Origin: Oscillospiraceae bacterium
GTDB taxonomy: Bacteria > Bacillota > Clostridia > Oscillospirales > Acutalibacteraceae
Length of the DNA: 53,661 nucleotides
Direction: 5' to 3'
NCBI GenBank assembly: GCA_910574935.1
Contig: CAJTCU010000003.1
Coordinates: 257,634 to 311,294 of the forward strand
Shown: positions 46,183-53,661 of the stretch, piece after piece
How the letters are laid out: each line of letters opens with the position of its first letter
Numbering within the stretch: the first letter of the stretch is position 1
Program-made: the position numbers and the translations under genes
Notes under the pieces: generated by a model
What the model saw: the letters and a program-made list of their open reading frames with translations, nothing else
The model's database searches: none
What the model was told of the DNA's origin: nothing

Positions 46183-46209
46183 TCTTTCATGAAAATGGTT
46201 TTAAAATAT

Positions 46210-46366
46210 GGGCTCGTTTGAAAAACCGGAAACACCGTCTTATTGCCCAGAAGAGGCCGGCCGGTTTCTGCGTCGAAAATGGCAGAACGGCTTACGGTTT
46301 TCTCCTTGAAAGTCACCCCTTCTGGGCAAAAAGACCTCATTCCCTCTATTTTCAAGCAAGCCCTAA
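46210..46366. repeat. dispersed MITE-like repeat, copy F
   Basis: GGGCTCGTTTGAAAAACCGG at the left and TATTTTCAAGCAAGCCCTAA at the right. It is the longest form of this subtype (157 bp) and matches copy E1 in reverse and copy G in the same orientation (shared ACCGTCTTATTGCCCAGAAG-type and GGTTTTCTCCTTG segments). It lies 200 bp from the end of the recombinase gene. Confidence 0.82.
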
Positions 46367-46566
46367 ATAATTTCGAAAGTTTCAATTTAAAAAATGCTCA
46401 TGGGAAATTGTTTGAAAATGGATGGCGTTTTCACTTTTTCAAAAGAACCTTAGATAGATGATATTTCTTTTAGGCAAATCATGATTGATAGTAGCCAGTC
46501 TGATCGGATCGAAACAGACATGCAATGTGGCCATAATAATGCTATGATGTATTTGCCAAGTGATTC

Positions 46567-47985
46567 TCATGTATCGCTCTCTCGCTTTGCTTCACTTTTA
46601 GCCCGGGTGATAATTTCTTCTATTCTGCCGCTGATACGCTCTTCTGCCTGCCGCATTAGGTGCCCGTATATATTTGTGGTGGTAGCCACGCTGGAATGTC
46701 CCAGCCGGTGGCTAACACTGATGCTGTCCACTCCGCTAAATAAAAGCAGACTGGTCATGGTGTGCCGGAAAGCATGAGGATTTAGATGGGGTAAACCATG
46801 ACGCTTTTCAAAGCGGGTCAGCCAGTTTCCCAATTGAGAGGGGTTCATAGGTCCGCCATGTTCGCCTGTAAAAATGTACGGAGATTCCTTCCAACGCGCA
46901 CCCTGCGAGGTGATTTCTTCCAGTTGCCACAACCGGTATTCCTGGAGCAGTTCCATGGTTTCCTCAGGCAGACGCAGGGTACGTACAGAGTCTCGGGTTT
47001 TTGGGGGGCCCTCATACAGTCCCCGGTCGGCAGCGTAGTGCATAGCACAGTCAATGCGGATAGTCCGCCGGACCCAATCCACTTTCTCCCATTTCAGTCC
47101 TAAAAGCTCCCCGCGGCGACAGCCAGAGGCCAACAGCAGATTGACGGCGGCCTGCCATTTGATAGGCTCTGATTCCAGGGCGTTTAGAATGGCCCCCACC
47201 TGATCCTCTTGAAAATAGTTGGGGTCTATGCCTTCGCCCCGCTTGGGAGGTACGGCCCGCCTTGCTGGATTATAGGGAATTAACATCTCTTTTTCTGCCT
47301 GGCCCAGCACAGCGGAGACCAGCAGATGACAGTTCATCACAGTGCGGGAGCTTAGGGTTTTTTCCTTGCGCACTGGGGTAAATAGATCGCTGACTGGCAT
47401 ATCTAAACTTTCGGCAATACGTTGGGCGGTGGCAGGCTTTACAGGATGTCCAGCCCGAAGCCGGGCCAAACTGATCCGCCCGCCTCCTTTTACCGGTAGG
47501 TCGCCAAAAATTCCCTGCTTTTCAAGTGTTTTCCACAGAATGGGTTTATCTTGTTCCATTTCGTTATCATTTCTGGCCTGGGGAGAGGAAAGGGATTGGT
47601 ACAGCAGATTAAGATGCTGGGGTTTAATGTCACAGAGTTTCATGGGGCCTAAAATGGGCATAACCCGCTGGAGGCTTTGTCGGTAGTGTATTTCGGTCAA
47701 GTGTTTCATGCCCATCGTAATTTTACAGGAGAGCACGTATTCCGCATACTCGGCAAAGGTTTGAGTCCCGTTTGAGATACCCTGGCGGCATCGGCGTTCA
47801 AAAAGGACGGCCTGCTTTTCCGCTTCTTTACGGGCGCGTCTTTCGCCCCACCCATCTGGGACCCGCCAGGTACAGGTGTAGGGGGTTAGCTGTTTGCCGG
47901 TTTTTGGGTCTCGCCCCCTGTATACTCTGATACAGTAGGAAATGACCCGTCCTTCCTTGTTGGTTCTTGCCTGGATATTAGCCAT
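46567..47985 (-). CDS. tyrosine recombinase/phage-type integrase with inserted HTH-like segment
   Basis: Site-specific recombinase of 472 residues. It has an AP2-like arm-binding start (IQARTNKEGRVISYCIRVYR), a SAM-like core-binding domain (about 75-235) and a C-terminal catalytic domain with Arg290 (SGCRRGELLGLKW), Lys329 (PPKTRDSVRTL), His404-x-x-Arg407 (HAFRH), His430 (HRLGH) and nucleophile Tyr440 (NIYGH). Within the core-binding domain, about residues 164-206 read like an XRE-type HTH (ISLARLRAGH, ATAQRIAESLDMPVSDLF). No other phage or ICE gene is nearby, so it is an orphan. Confidence 0.93.
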   Translation of the reverse strand: MANIQARTNKEGRVISYCIRVYRGRDPKTGKQLTPYTCTWRVPDGWGERRARKEAEKQAVLFERRCRQGISNGTQTFAEYAEYVLSCKITMGMKHLTEIHYRQSLQRVMPILGPMKLCDIKPQHLNLLYQSLSSPQARNDNEMEQDKPILWKTLEKQGIFGDLPVKGGGRISLARLRAGHPVKPATAQRIAESLDMPVSDLFTPVRKEKTLSSRTVMNCHLLVSAVLGQAEKEMLIPYNPARRAVPPKRGEGIDPNYFQEDQVGAILNALESEPIKWQAAVNLLLASGCRRGELLGLKWEKVDWVRRTIRIDCAMHYAADRGLYEGPPKTRDSVRTLRLPEETMELLQEYRLWQLEEITSQGARWKESPYIFTGEHGGPMNPSQLGNWLTRFEKRHGLPHLNPHAFRHTMTSLLLFSGVDSISVSHRLGHSSVATTTNIYGHLMRQAEERISGRIEEIITRAKSEAKRESDT

Positions 47986-48219
47986 ATTGCTTTACACTCC
48001 TTTTTTAGCGGGGCATGGCATCACCCAGACAGTGTGGGGTGATGCCATGTCCATTTCTTTTCATATCTTGTTAAGAAATGAACAGACTTCGCCCGCCTGT
48101 GCAAATTTTTACCGTTGTCCAGACTTTGCGGGACTACGGAACTATTATATAGGATAACAGGATGTGCACATCATTGTCAAAACTAGAGAGAAATAATTGC
48201 CGCATAATCCCAAGAAAAG
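47986..48219. other. upstream region of the recombinase with inverted repeats
   Basis: No gene. CATGGCATCACCC (48014-48026) and GGGTGATGCCATG (48037-48049) are perfect 13-bp arms, 28 bp before the recombinase start; a 12-bp palindrome GATGTGCACATC lies at 48161-48172. Both are candidates for recombinase-binding or operator sites. Confidence 0.5.
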
Positions 48220-48366
48220 AAGTACGCCGTCTTTTTTGCCCAGAAGAGGCCCCTTTCCGTGCAAAAAATCCTTGTCAACCGCCCGGTTAACTTGCGGTGT
48301 TCTCCTTGCAATGGACCTTCCCTGGTCAGAAATTTGTCTTTTTCTCCATGTTCCAACAAGCCCTAA
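48220..48366. repeat. dispersed MITE-like repeat, copy G
   Basis: The left end is degenerate; the right end is TGTTCCAACAAGCCCTAA as in copy D. It shares long interior stretches with copy D (ACGCCGTCTTTTTTGCCCA, GTCAACCG-CCGGTT, ACTTGCGGT) and parts with copy F. It lies between the recombinase and the S-layer gene. Confidence 0.75.
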
Positions 48367-48374
48367 CCAGGTCT

Positions 48375-48489
48375 GTTGAATAAAAGTTGAACTATGGATA
48401 AGAAATTCATTTTTTGCTATAATTCGACAAAATACTTCAATTTTCCACTTTTTTCCAGAAGGTGTGGGATAAGAGTTGAATAAAAGTTG
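48375..48489 (+). promoter_or_regulatory. S-layer gene promoter region with spaced direct repeats
   Basis: An extended -10, TGCTATAAT (48416-48424), is the best core promoter; its -35 is weak. GTTGAATAAAAGTTG occurs at 48375-48389 and again at 48475-48489, a perfect 15-bp direct repeat exactly 100 bp apart that brackets the -10. The leader is about 215 nt. Confidence 0.5.
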
Positions 48490-48593
48490 CATTCTTACAA
48501 CTGCTTGGCGGAAAAAGGGATGAAATACTTTAGAAATGATGGGAAATGCATGAAAATATGGTAGAACAAAGTGCAGTATATAGTTAACTTCCA

Positions 48594-48619
48594 CTCAGCG
48601 GCGAAAAAGGCCGGCTGAG
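48594..48619 (+). promoter_or_regulatory. leader hairpin before the S-layer gene start
   Basis: CTCAGCgGC-gaaaaag-GCcGGCTGAG type stem (arms CTCAGC and GCTGAG) ends about 12 bases before the AGAGGG ribosome-binding site. A stabilising 5' UTR stem is typical of highly expressed S-layer mRNAs, which fits the strongly biased codon use. Confidence 0.5.
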
Positions 48620-48646
48620 AATCTAAAATTTAAGAGGGTTGAAATC

Positions 48647-51600
48647 ATGAACAAAAGCAAGTTTCTGAAGAAATCACTTGCGATGCTTCTGGCCATCATG
48701 ATGGTCGTCGCAATGATTCCGCTCAGTGCTGCGGCGGAGGATGCTCCCACAGATCCCGCACCGACTCCGGAGCTAAAGCATCCGGACGTCACCGCGAACA
48801 ACCGCACAGCAACCTATGCTGACGGCAAATATACTGTGACGGTATATGATACCACCACAGTAAGCCTGGCATGGGTCACCGAGCCTGACTACGAGCTAAC
48901 CATTACCACAGCTCGTAACGTCAAGCGCAAGCTTCCGGTGAACGGCATTGACCTGCTCACCGAGGCTACCAAGGTCTCCGACAATGTTTATACCATTGAC
49001 CTGGAGATTAAGGACACTGCTAAGGAGAACGCGGTGGAGAATACCACCATCGAGTTCACCGTGGGGACCACCGTGCCCAACGACGACACCACTCTGCGCG
49101 CCATCCGGCCCAACCAGAGCTGGCGCGAGGACACCACGGACTACACCTTTAAGGGCATTAAGGGCACTGTGGATAACGAGAACGCGGTTATCACCATTGT
49201 GCTGCCTCTGGGCATGACCCGCGAGAATGTCGGTCTGGGTGATGGCACCGCTTTTGGTAACGCTAGTGCTACCTCTGGCGACATCCAGTTCCGCCGAGTG
49301 TTCGTTCCCTCCTCCGCTCATGCCGAGATCAGCTACAAGGACGGCGCAAACCAGATGGAGAGCATCGTCACCGTAACCGCTCCCGACAAGCACACCAAAA
49401 ACTACACCGTAAAGTTTGTGCATGAGGCCGCTTTGAGCGACGTGGGTGTAAAGCTGGTTGCTGGCAAGGACCATTACAACACTGTTCTCCCTGCCGACGA
49501 GGGCGTGCTGGACAGCGATGGCAAGACCTTGGTCTACACCATTTTGGTGCCTGACTTCAACATTACCAACACCCAGGCCCATGTGCTCTTTAATCATGAC
49601 GAGAACGTTCTGCGGGTAGAGGACCCCAATAATGGCACTGATAATTCCGCCGTTACTTGGAGCAACGCTGCTTCTGCCACCAACGATGAGCCCATTAAGA
49701 GTGAGCAGAACACCATCACCTTTACTGCCGAGAATGGCACCCTGGTTGCCTACCTCAACGTAAAGACCGAGGCTAACTACGACGATGGCGTTACCACCGA
49801 TCCTTCTTACTTTAAGAACGTGAAAATCGTCCTGCGTGACAAGGCTGCCACCACCGCAGGCACTCCCGAGATGATCACCTTCCAGCTGAACGGCTACGAG
49901 GCCAAGTGGAACTTTGGCGGCCTGCCCACCAGCTTTGACTACATGGTAGACAGCAACTATATCTACCGTGACGGCGCTGGCGTGCATCCTGCCCGTATCA
50001 GCCTGCGCACCGACAGCGAGGCTGTTATCTCTGTGCCTGCCCAGGACGACGATGGCGATGGAAGCTACTGGAAGGTAGTGGCCACTGCTACCGGGGCTGA
50101 CCTGTATCTGAATAAGCCCAACCTCAACTCCGCTACCTACATCGACAACCTGGACACCGGCGACGGCAGCTTTACCATTCGCGTGGCAAATCCGTCTGAC
50201 GCCGCCAAGTTTACGGATTATAAGATCACCATTAAGCGTGCCCAGAACGCCGGTACCGACATTCAGCGCGCCTACCTAGTGAACGGCAAGGGCGAGATGG
50301 TCTACGAAGCCACCAAGACCGCTGGCACCCAGGACTTTGTGTTCCGGGTACCGGAGAGTGTTTATGCGGCTAACAGCACAATCGTTGATGTTCCCGCTGT
50401 TCAAAAGAAGATTAACAACGCCCCTACTGAAATTCTGTTCCCTAAAACAGCTACTGCCAATAAGTTCACTATATCAGTGAATGGTGGTGGCGATTTCGCA
50501 GCAAATCTAGCTACAGTTCTTGCTGATATAGGCATTGATGATGGAAGTGATCTGAAGATTGTTTGGAACGATACTTCATCCTGTATGGATCTTCAGGCTA
50601 AGAAAAATGGTGCCTATGTAGTAATTGCTGAAGGTGAAGGCAGCGCTGCGGATAAGAGAGTTATTACATTTACTGGTCTGGATACAGATGATACTGAGAT
50701 TTGTACTATTACAAACACGAATGCCTCTTTGGGTACTGCCAATCCTAGTGTTGCCACATGGCTGAAGCAATTTGTGGGTAGTGGGTATATTCTGAAAGAC
50801 AGCGCAGGTAAGACCACTACGTTTACTGCACCGAAGGACGCTACTTATATACAGACCCTGCACAGCAACCTGACCGGTCTGTACCTCATTCTGGAGTCCA
50901 GCGACGGCGCTGTGGTAACCCCCGGCGGCCTGTGGCGCGGCACCAACACCTACACCAATACCCTTGGTGACAGCGTGTGGACCGTAGACCCCGGTGTGCG
51001 CTACTGGAGCAAGTTTGCCAACTCCAACTACTACACCGAGACTGAGAACGGCAAAACCACCCTGGGCAGCCTGTGGAACACCAACTATCTGCTGAACAAG
51101 ACCCGCAACGCCCCTGGCACCACTGCTAACACCGACGTGCTGATTCTAAGCGTTAGCAACAACAACGACGAGACCCACAAGGGCGTGTGGACCATCTCCT
51201 TTGAGAAGGACAACGGCAGCTCCTCCAACAACAAGGAAGCAGAGCTGGATCTGATCGGCGCTTCTACTGCCCTGGAGGAGGACCTGCTCCACGGTGGCCG
51301 GACCATGACCGACTTTGCTGATCTGGCAAACCGTTATGCTGCTACTCCTACCGCAGCCCCTGACGTAAATCGTGCCGACGCTCCTTACATCGGTACCATG
51401 GGCGGCCACAACTACTATGCCAAGGCTGACCAGAAGATTGAGATTCTGCCCATCCCCAATGGCAACGGCAAGGAATACGCCATTAAGATCCATGTGCCCG
51501 AGGACTTCGGCGTAGACGCGGCTACTAACACTGCCGTTGACGAGACCATTTACCTGGATGGCCTGACCTCTTCCGCCAATTCCACTGTGTACCGTGCAAA

Positions 51601-53653
51601 TGCCAATACTCCCACTACCTATGACGCATATGCCAATGATGATGATAACTGGTATGTACCTTATCTGGTGGATGGCATAAGCCTGGATATGGATGATCAG
51701 ACTAAGGCTGGTAACGGTGTTGCTGCCAAGAAGTTCGCGATCGACTGCACAACTTCAAATGCCGATTTGGCCGCTTGGTCTGCCGACGGCAAGGGCTTTA
51801 CTCCCAGCCGTGTTTCTGAAACTAACAAACTGTACGTGGTAAGCCAGGACGACGCCGCTAAGTGGGCTGCTGCCAGTGTAGGCAACGACCCCAATAAGGC
51901 CGCTGCTGCCGCCACCCGCGTGTACTATGTGACCGTGGTGAAGGATAAAGCCAAGACTGGCGACAGCCTGGTGAACGTTTCCGGCAATGACAAGGTGAAT
52001 GCTACTGCTGGCCGTTACTACAAGACCATCAACATCGACGTTCCCTATAGCTACAACTGGAACACTTACCGCGACAACGATAGCAAAGACTTCAAACTGA
52101 CCTGGACTGTGGACGACGGCGCTGTTCTGCTGAACGCTGCCGACGATACCACCCGCAAGCCCTTTAATACTACTGACGCGGCCCTGGATCCCTATTTCAC
52201 CAAGATGAACGACCAGAACCGTGTGGACAATTCCATCGACAGCGACACTACTTTCTTTGTAAAGGACAACGAGCTGTGGATTATTGACCCCCTGACCGGC
52301 GATGAGACCCAGGTAACCGGCATGGGCGCCAACACCAAGTACCTCTACCAGCTGTGGGGCACCATTCTGGGCAAAGAGGCCGAGCTCCATGTGTACAACG
52401 AGAACCAGCACACCATGGATAACTACCGCTTGCAGCTGACCATTAACGGCATTGACAAGCAGGCCAATATCCTCAGCCTGCGCGTGGACGAAACTCCCGC
52501 CGAGCTGGACGTTGACACCCTCACCGCCAAGGTTGACCTGACCCATGCGGAAGAAGTAGATATTACCAAGGTGCGCCTGGACATTACCGTGTCTCCTATG
52601 GCCACCATTGAGAGTGTGGACGGCGAGGAATATGACCCTGCCGACCACTTGAAGACCTTTAACCTGAGCAATCCCATTCCCATTGTTGTGGTTGCCGAGG
52701 ATGGCGTGACCAAGAATGTGTGGACCCTGTCCGCCAATGAAATCATCGAGCCCACCCCGAGCCCGACGCCCAGCGAGAAACCGAGCCCGAGCCCGACGCC
52801 GGACTTTGACGTGCTTGAGAAGTACCCCGACCTGGCTGGCATTAGTGCCGGAACATTGGAAGAAATCTCTCGTGCCGTACAGGCAGGCCTGGTGAATGGT
52901 GTTAGCGCCAACGAGTTCGCTCCCAAAGCCACCATGCCTCGCTGGCAGTTTGCCGTGCTGATTGCCCGTGCGAAGCTGCTGGAGGAGGGCGTAACTGGCA
53001 CCACCGCCGAGCTAAATGCCATGCTGGTGGAGCGCTATGGGACTGACTTGCCCTTCAGCGATACTGAAAACCTGTCTGACTACCGCAAGGCCGCTATCGC
53101 CTACTGCTTGGATAATGGCTATATGGAGGGTATTCCTGGCAACAAGTTTGACACTTATGCTCCCATTACCCGTCAGCAGGCTGCCGTGGCTATGGCACGT
53201 GTGGCTGGTCTGACCATGGACAACACGGATGTATCCATGTTCAAGGACGGCGACAAGATCGCCAACTGGGCTAAGGCCGGTGTGCGTGCCGCCTATGATG
53301 CGAAGCTAATTAATGGCCGCACCGACGGTACTTTCGACCCGAAGGCCAACCTGAACCGTGCCGAGGGTGCTTGCCTGATGACTCGTAACTTCCTGAAGGA
53401 CGACGAGCCGGAGAATCCGGATGACGGCGATGAGCCCAGCAACCCGGACGATGGCGATGAGCCCAGCAATCCCGACGACGGCGATGAGCCCAGCAATCCT
53501 GACGAGGGAGACGAACCCAGCAACCCCGACGAGGGAAGCGAGCCCAGCAATCCTGATGAGGGAAGCGAGCCCAGCAACCCCGACGAGGGCGGCGACACTA
53601 GCGAACCCAGCACTCCGGACGAGGGTGGGGACACTAGCGAGCCCACTGAATAA
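48647..53653 (+). CDS. S-layer-like surface protein with three SLH domains
   Basis: Large secreted surface protein of 1668 residues. It has a Sec signal peptide (MNKSKFLKKSLAMLLAIMM to about residue 30, cleavage after SAAA), about 1330 residues of Thr/Asn/Asp-rich beta-type sequence without a domain I recognise, a Pro/Ser linker (TPSPTPSEKPSPSPTPDF, about 1368-1386), three SLH cell-wall-anchoring domains (about 1400-1445, 1469-1525, 1531-1585) and an 80-residue acidic tail of tandem NPDxGDEPS repeats. No sortase signal is present, so attachment is through SLH and secondary wall polymer. Strong codon bias over most of its length implies very high expression. Codon use shifts to A/T-ending codons in about 50380-50850. 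AGAGGG lies 10 bases before the ATG. Confidence 0.9.
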   Translation: MNKSKFLKKSLAMLLAIMMVVAMIPLSAAAEDAPTDPAPTPELKHPDVTANNRTATYADGKYTVTVYDTTTVSLAWVTEPDYELTITTARNVKRKLPVNGIDLLTEATKVSDNVYTIDLEIKDTAKENAVENTTIEFTVGTTVPNDDTTLRAIRPNQSWREDTTDYTFKGIKGTVDNENAVITIVLPLGMTRENVGLGDGTAFGNASATSGDIQFRRVFVPSSAHAEISYKDGANQMESIVTVTAPDKHTKNYTVKFVHEAALSDVGVKLVAGKDHYNTVLPADEGVLDSDGKTLVYTILVPDFNITNTQAHVLFNHDENVLRVEDPNNGTDNSAVTWSNAASATNDEPIKSEQNTITFTAENGTLVAYLNVKTEANYDDGVTTDPSYFKNVKIVLRDKAATTAGTPEMITFQLNGYEAKWNFGGLPTSFDYMVDSNYIYRDGAGVHPARISLRTDSEAVISVPAQDDDGDGSYWKVVATATGADLYLNKPNLNSATYIDNLDTGDGSFTIRVANPSDAAKFTDYKITIKRAQNAGTDIQRAYLVNGKGEMVYEATKTAGTQDFVFRVPESVYAANSTIVDVPAVQKKINNAPTEILFPKTATANKFTISVNGGGDFAANLATVLADIGIDDGSDLKIVWNDTSSCMDLQAKKNGAYVVIAEGEGSAADKRVITFTGLDTDDTEICTITNTNASLGTANPSVATWLKQFVGSGYILKDSAGKTTTFTAPKDATYIQTLHSNLTGLYLILESSDGAVVTPGGLWRGTNTYTNTLGDSVWTVDPGVRYWSKFANSNYYTETENGKTTLGSLWNTNYLLNKTRNAPGTTANTDVLILSVSNNNDETHKGVWTISFEKDNGSSSNNKEAELDLIGASTALEEDLLHGGRTMTDFADLANRYAATPTAAPDVNRADAPYIGTMGGHNYYAKADQKIEILPIPNGNGKEYAIKIHVPEDFGVDAATNTAVDETIYLDGLTSSANSTVYRANANTPTTYDAYANDDDNWYVPYLVDGISLDMDDQTKAGNGVAAKKFAIDCTTSNADLAAWSADGKGFTPSRVSETNKLYVVSQDDAAKWAAASVGNDPNKAAAAATRVYYVTVVKDKAKTGDSLVNVSGNDKVNATAGRYYKTINIDVPYSYNWNTYRDNDSKDFKLTWTVDDGAVLLNAADDTTRKPFNTTDAALDPYFTKMNDQNRVDNSIDSDTTFFVKDNELWIIDPLTGDETQVTGMGANTKYLYQLWGTILGKEAELHVYNENQHTMDNYRLQLTINGIDKQANILSLRVDETPAELDVDTLTAKVDLTHAEEVDITKVRLDITVSPMATIESVDGEEYDPADHLKTFNLSNPIPIVVVAEDGVTKNVWTLSANEIIEPTPSPTPSEKPSPSPTPDFDVLEKYPDLAGISAGTLEEISRAVQAGLVNGVSANEFAPKATMPRWQFAVLIARAKLLEEGVTGTTAELNAMLVERYGTDLPFSDTENLSDYRKAAIAYCLDNGYMEGIPGNKFDTYAPITRQQAAVAMARVAGLTMDNTDVSMFKDGDKIANWAKAGVRAAYDAKLINGRTDGTFDPKANLNRAEGACLMTRNFLKDDEPENPDDGDEPSNPDDGDEPSNPDDGDEPSNPDEGDEPSNPDEGSEPSNPDEGSEPSNPDEGGDTSEPSTPDEGGDTSEPTE
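53405..53640 (+). repeat. in-frame tandem repeat at the S-layer gene 3' end
   Basis: A 27-bp unit encoding nine residues (N-P-D-D/E-G-D/S-E-P-S) is repeated about seven times, then changes to a GGDTSEPS(T) variant repeated twice. Codons vary among units (AAC/AAT, GAC/GAT), so the repeat is not a very recent expansion throughout. It follows the last SLH domain. Confidence 0.85.
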
Positions 53654-53661
53654 GGTTTCAA

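Noticed and set aside
48145-48594. 149-codon minus-strand frame between the recombinase and the S-layer gene
   Set aside because: It crosses repeat copy G and the S-layer promoter region and its translation is not protein-like.
48647-53653. S-layer gene cut by the window edge
   Set aside because: The TAA stop is at 53651-53653, inside the window, so the coding region is complete; only its downstream context is missing.
53293-53661. Long minus-strand frame of LGSSPSSGL repeats
   Set aside because: It is the antisense shadow of the tandem NPDxGDEPS repeat at the 3' end of the S-layer gene.

Overview
This window is the chromosomal replication-origin neighbourhood of a low-to-mid GC, spore-forming member of the Clostridia. 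The gene order (noc-soj-spo0J, rsmG, mnmG, mnmE, jag, yidC, yidD, rnpA, rpmH to the left; dnaA, dnaN, a yaaA-type S4 gene, recF, remB, gyrB, gyrA to the right) is the classic Firmicutes oriC layout. A SleB-type germination hydrolase points to endospores, and an SLH-anchored S-layer-like protein with a Gram-positive signal peptide points to a thick-walled monoderm. The codon use and accessory genes (DUF1015, Fe-S aldo/keto reductase, Gld-like ABC plus DUF4340) suggest Oscillospiraceae/Ruminococcaceae, but the genus cannot be fixed from sequence reading alone.

Layout. 1-3.6 kb: sleB on +, then an AraC/GyrI-type regulator and an Fe-S aldo/keto reductase on -. 3.9-6.7 kb: guaB, tRNA-Met and tRNA-Glu behind a perfect consensus promoter, a small lipoprotein and a VOC-fold protein, all on +. 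7.3-21.4 kb: a leftward block transcribed away from the origin (rpmH, rnpA, yidD, yidC, jag, mnmE, a 5'-3' exonuclease, mnmG, rsmG, a small secreted protein, noc, soj, spo0J, serS, a small membrane protein), with a parS site between noc and soj. 21.5-22.6 kb: a membrane-protein/PadR pair inserted between rpmH and dnaA. 22.8-34.3 kb: the rightward block dnaA to gyrA, with DnaA-box candidates on both sides of dnaA and an unfamiliar zinc-ribbon, Q/P-rich membrane protein between remB and gyrB. 34.5-39.8 kb: accessory genes (DUF3788, transglutaminase-like, lipoprotein, Nudix, DUF1015, GNAT). 40-46.1 kb: a Gld-like ABC exporter operon with DUF4340 protein and an ABC_sub_bind lipoprotein. 46.5-48 kb: an orphan tyrosine recombinase. 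48.6-53.65 kb: a 1668-residue S-layer-like protein ending just inside the window.

The most interesting non-coding signal is a family of about nine dispersed, MITE-like intergenic elements, roughly 80-185 bp long. They have terminal inverted repeats of the form TAGRGCYTGTTTGAAAA and a partly palindromic interior, and they sit almost exclusively between genes, including next to rnpA and the dnaA promoter. Two copies in the same orientation bracket the orphan recombinase. Other points of interest are a compositionally different block inside the S-layer gene, a perfect 15-bp direct repeat spaced exactly 100 bp apart upstream of that gene, an HTH-like insertion inside the recombinase, an array of hairpins between rpmH and rnpA, and a GyrA with alanine at the quinolone-contact serine.

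All calls are from reading the sequence; no database search was run.
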